In this document: piece by piece, positions 62,981 through 64,000 of the stretch
Numbering within the stretch: the first letter of the stretch is position 1
Layout of the letters: the number at the start of each line of letters is the position of its first letter
DNA from: Clarkia xantiana subsp. parviflora
Lineage: Eukaryota; Streptophyta; Magnoliopsida; Myrtales; Onagraceae
DNA: 64,000 bases
Reading direction: 5' to 3'
NCBI GenBank assembly: GCA_036873135.1
Contig: JAPTYO010000008.1
Location: 36,032,819-36,096,818, forward strand
The notes under the pieces: generated by a model
Told to the model about the DNA's origin: nothing
What the model saw: the letters and a program-made list of their open reading frames with translations, nothing else
Databases searched by the model: none
Position numbers and translations under genes: made by a program

Positions 62981-64000
62981 CTAGGTGATTGTCTCGCGCT
63001 TTGCGCGGTAAGTGCATAATAAAAATAATTTAATCCTAATTCATTTCATTATTTATATATGTTTAATTTATTTTTGATAAAATGTAATTAAATGACTTGC
63101 TTATAAATCTTTTCGACGGACCTGGCAGACCCTGACCAAGGTCCGACCCAGCTAGGGTCCGACCCATGGCTGGCTCGGACCCTGATCGGGGTCGCCTGAC
63201 CTGGCCGACCTCAATTGTGTCGGACCCTGGCTTGGTCGACTGCGGGTAAGGATGCGATTAGGTTTGTTTAGAGACTAAATTGCAAAAATCAAAAGTTAGA
63301 TTTATAAATTGGATGACTAAATTGAACAAAATAAAAGTATTTAACGGCCAAACTTAACTGTTCACTAACAGTTGCACCAAAATCCTACAAAATGCAAACA
63401 TATGACCGCAAAAGCCTACAAAAAGAAAAACGTATGGCACCAAAAATCAATAGTGGTCAAACATATAACACCAAAAGACCATTTAACCCTATAATAAATT
63501 ATATACTTTGAACTTGGTTATACCAAATTACATTATAGTACCATGTATATATATTAATATATAATTTTTATTCCAAAAACATATGACACCAAAAATCAAT
63601 AGGGGTAAAAAATATAACCACATACTAATTTTTCGCATATGTATTTTTAGTATTCTATAAAAGTTAATATATAATTTTTATAAGAAAATCATAAAATCAC
63701 TATCATGTGACTGATGCATGTGAAATAAAGAAATGTGATGTTACAAAAATTTGTGTGGTTATACAAAATTACACTATAGTAACATATAGATATATTAATT
63801 ATTATTATAAAAAAGTATGTACTGAAAATATATTCATTAGATTATTTTTAATAAAAATGTTGATATAAATTAACAAAGATCCACATAATAATTTTTCGCA
63901 TTATGTATTTTAGGATTCCATAAAGAATAATTAATATAAAAAAGTTTAAGAAAATCATAAAATTACTATCATGTAACTTATGCATGTGAAATAAAGAGAT
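62981..64000 (-). mobile_element. Helitron-like unit C, partial at window end
   Basis: Same 3' end as unit B: CTAG 62984-62981, hairpin 62995-63007. The body is nearly identical to unit B and runs off the right edge of the window. Confidence 0.6.

Noticed and set aside
1..64000. tRNA, rRNA or organelle-derived DNA
   Set aside because: No cloverleaf with intact A and B boxes, no rRNA-like stretch and no plastid or mitochondrial gene was recognised.

Overview
The window is nuclear DNA of a flowering plant. It has one spliced host gene with plant-type GT..AG introns; almost everything else is transposable element (TE) sequence of plant types: Ty1/copia, Ty3/gypsy of the Tat lineage, a Mutator-like element with a plant-mobile-domain gene, hAT-like and foldback MITEs, and Helitron-like repeats. 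I cannot name the species.

Layout. 1-9131: remains of copia elements of one family. Copia-1 (minus, 1-4405) runs off the left edge. An LTR in plus orientation (4406-5001) with a primer-binding-like site and leader is followed by an LTR in minus orientation (5455-6053), which ends a 5'-truncated minus-strand copia-2 (6054-9131). 9132 to about 36.7 kb: a decayed Mutator-like element (MULE) with a plant-mobile-domain (PMD) gene on plus (9372-33980) and a MURA-type transposase on minus (34212-36613), arranged tail to tail. The PMD gene is split by Tat-A (11494-33943, target duplication CCCCT). Tat-A is itself split by a younger relative, Tat-B (19102-30506, target duplication CCCCC). About 36.64-39.8 kb: an array of ~310-350 bp repeats holding a foldback element (37402-38068) and a hAT-like element (38561-39515). 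40.25-40.48 kb: a cluster of GC-rich hairpins.

41670-43833 is the only intact host gene: eight coding exons for a 313-residue glucose-6-phosphate 1-epimerase-like protein. A small MITE (44590-44770) and a GC-rich repeat follow. 46.3-59.3 kb: copia remnants of the family seen at the left end, with a head-to-head junction near 47780. The RNase H region of copia-3 is split by Tat-C (49822-57171, target duplication CCGAC), a minus-strand element with gag and protease but no reverse transcriptase or integrase. 59.7 kb: a short SINE-like insertion. 59.9-64.0 kb: direct repeats of a ~1.24 kb unit whose ends look like Helitron 3' termini.

The feature I find most worth following is shared by all three Tat elements. 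Each has a second, intron-containing gene antisense to gag-pol (about 830 residues in Tat-B), a TATA box 160-200 bp upstream of its start, and a tandem-repeat block between the end of pol (or protease) and the tail of the antisense gene. The antisense proteins of Tat-A/B and Tat-C are recognisably homologous from N to C terminus, although their nucleotide sequences and repeat blocks differ. By eye the LTR pairs differ by about 0.6% (Tat-B), 1.5% (Tat-A) and 5-6% (Tat-C). The Tat-A and Tat-B values agree with their nesting order.
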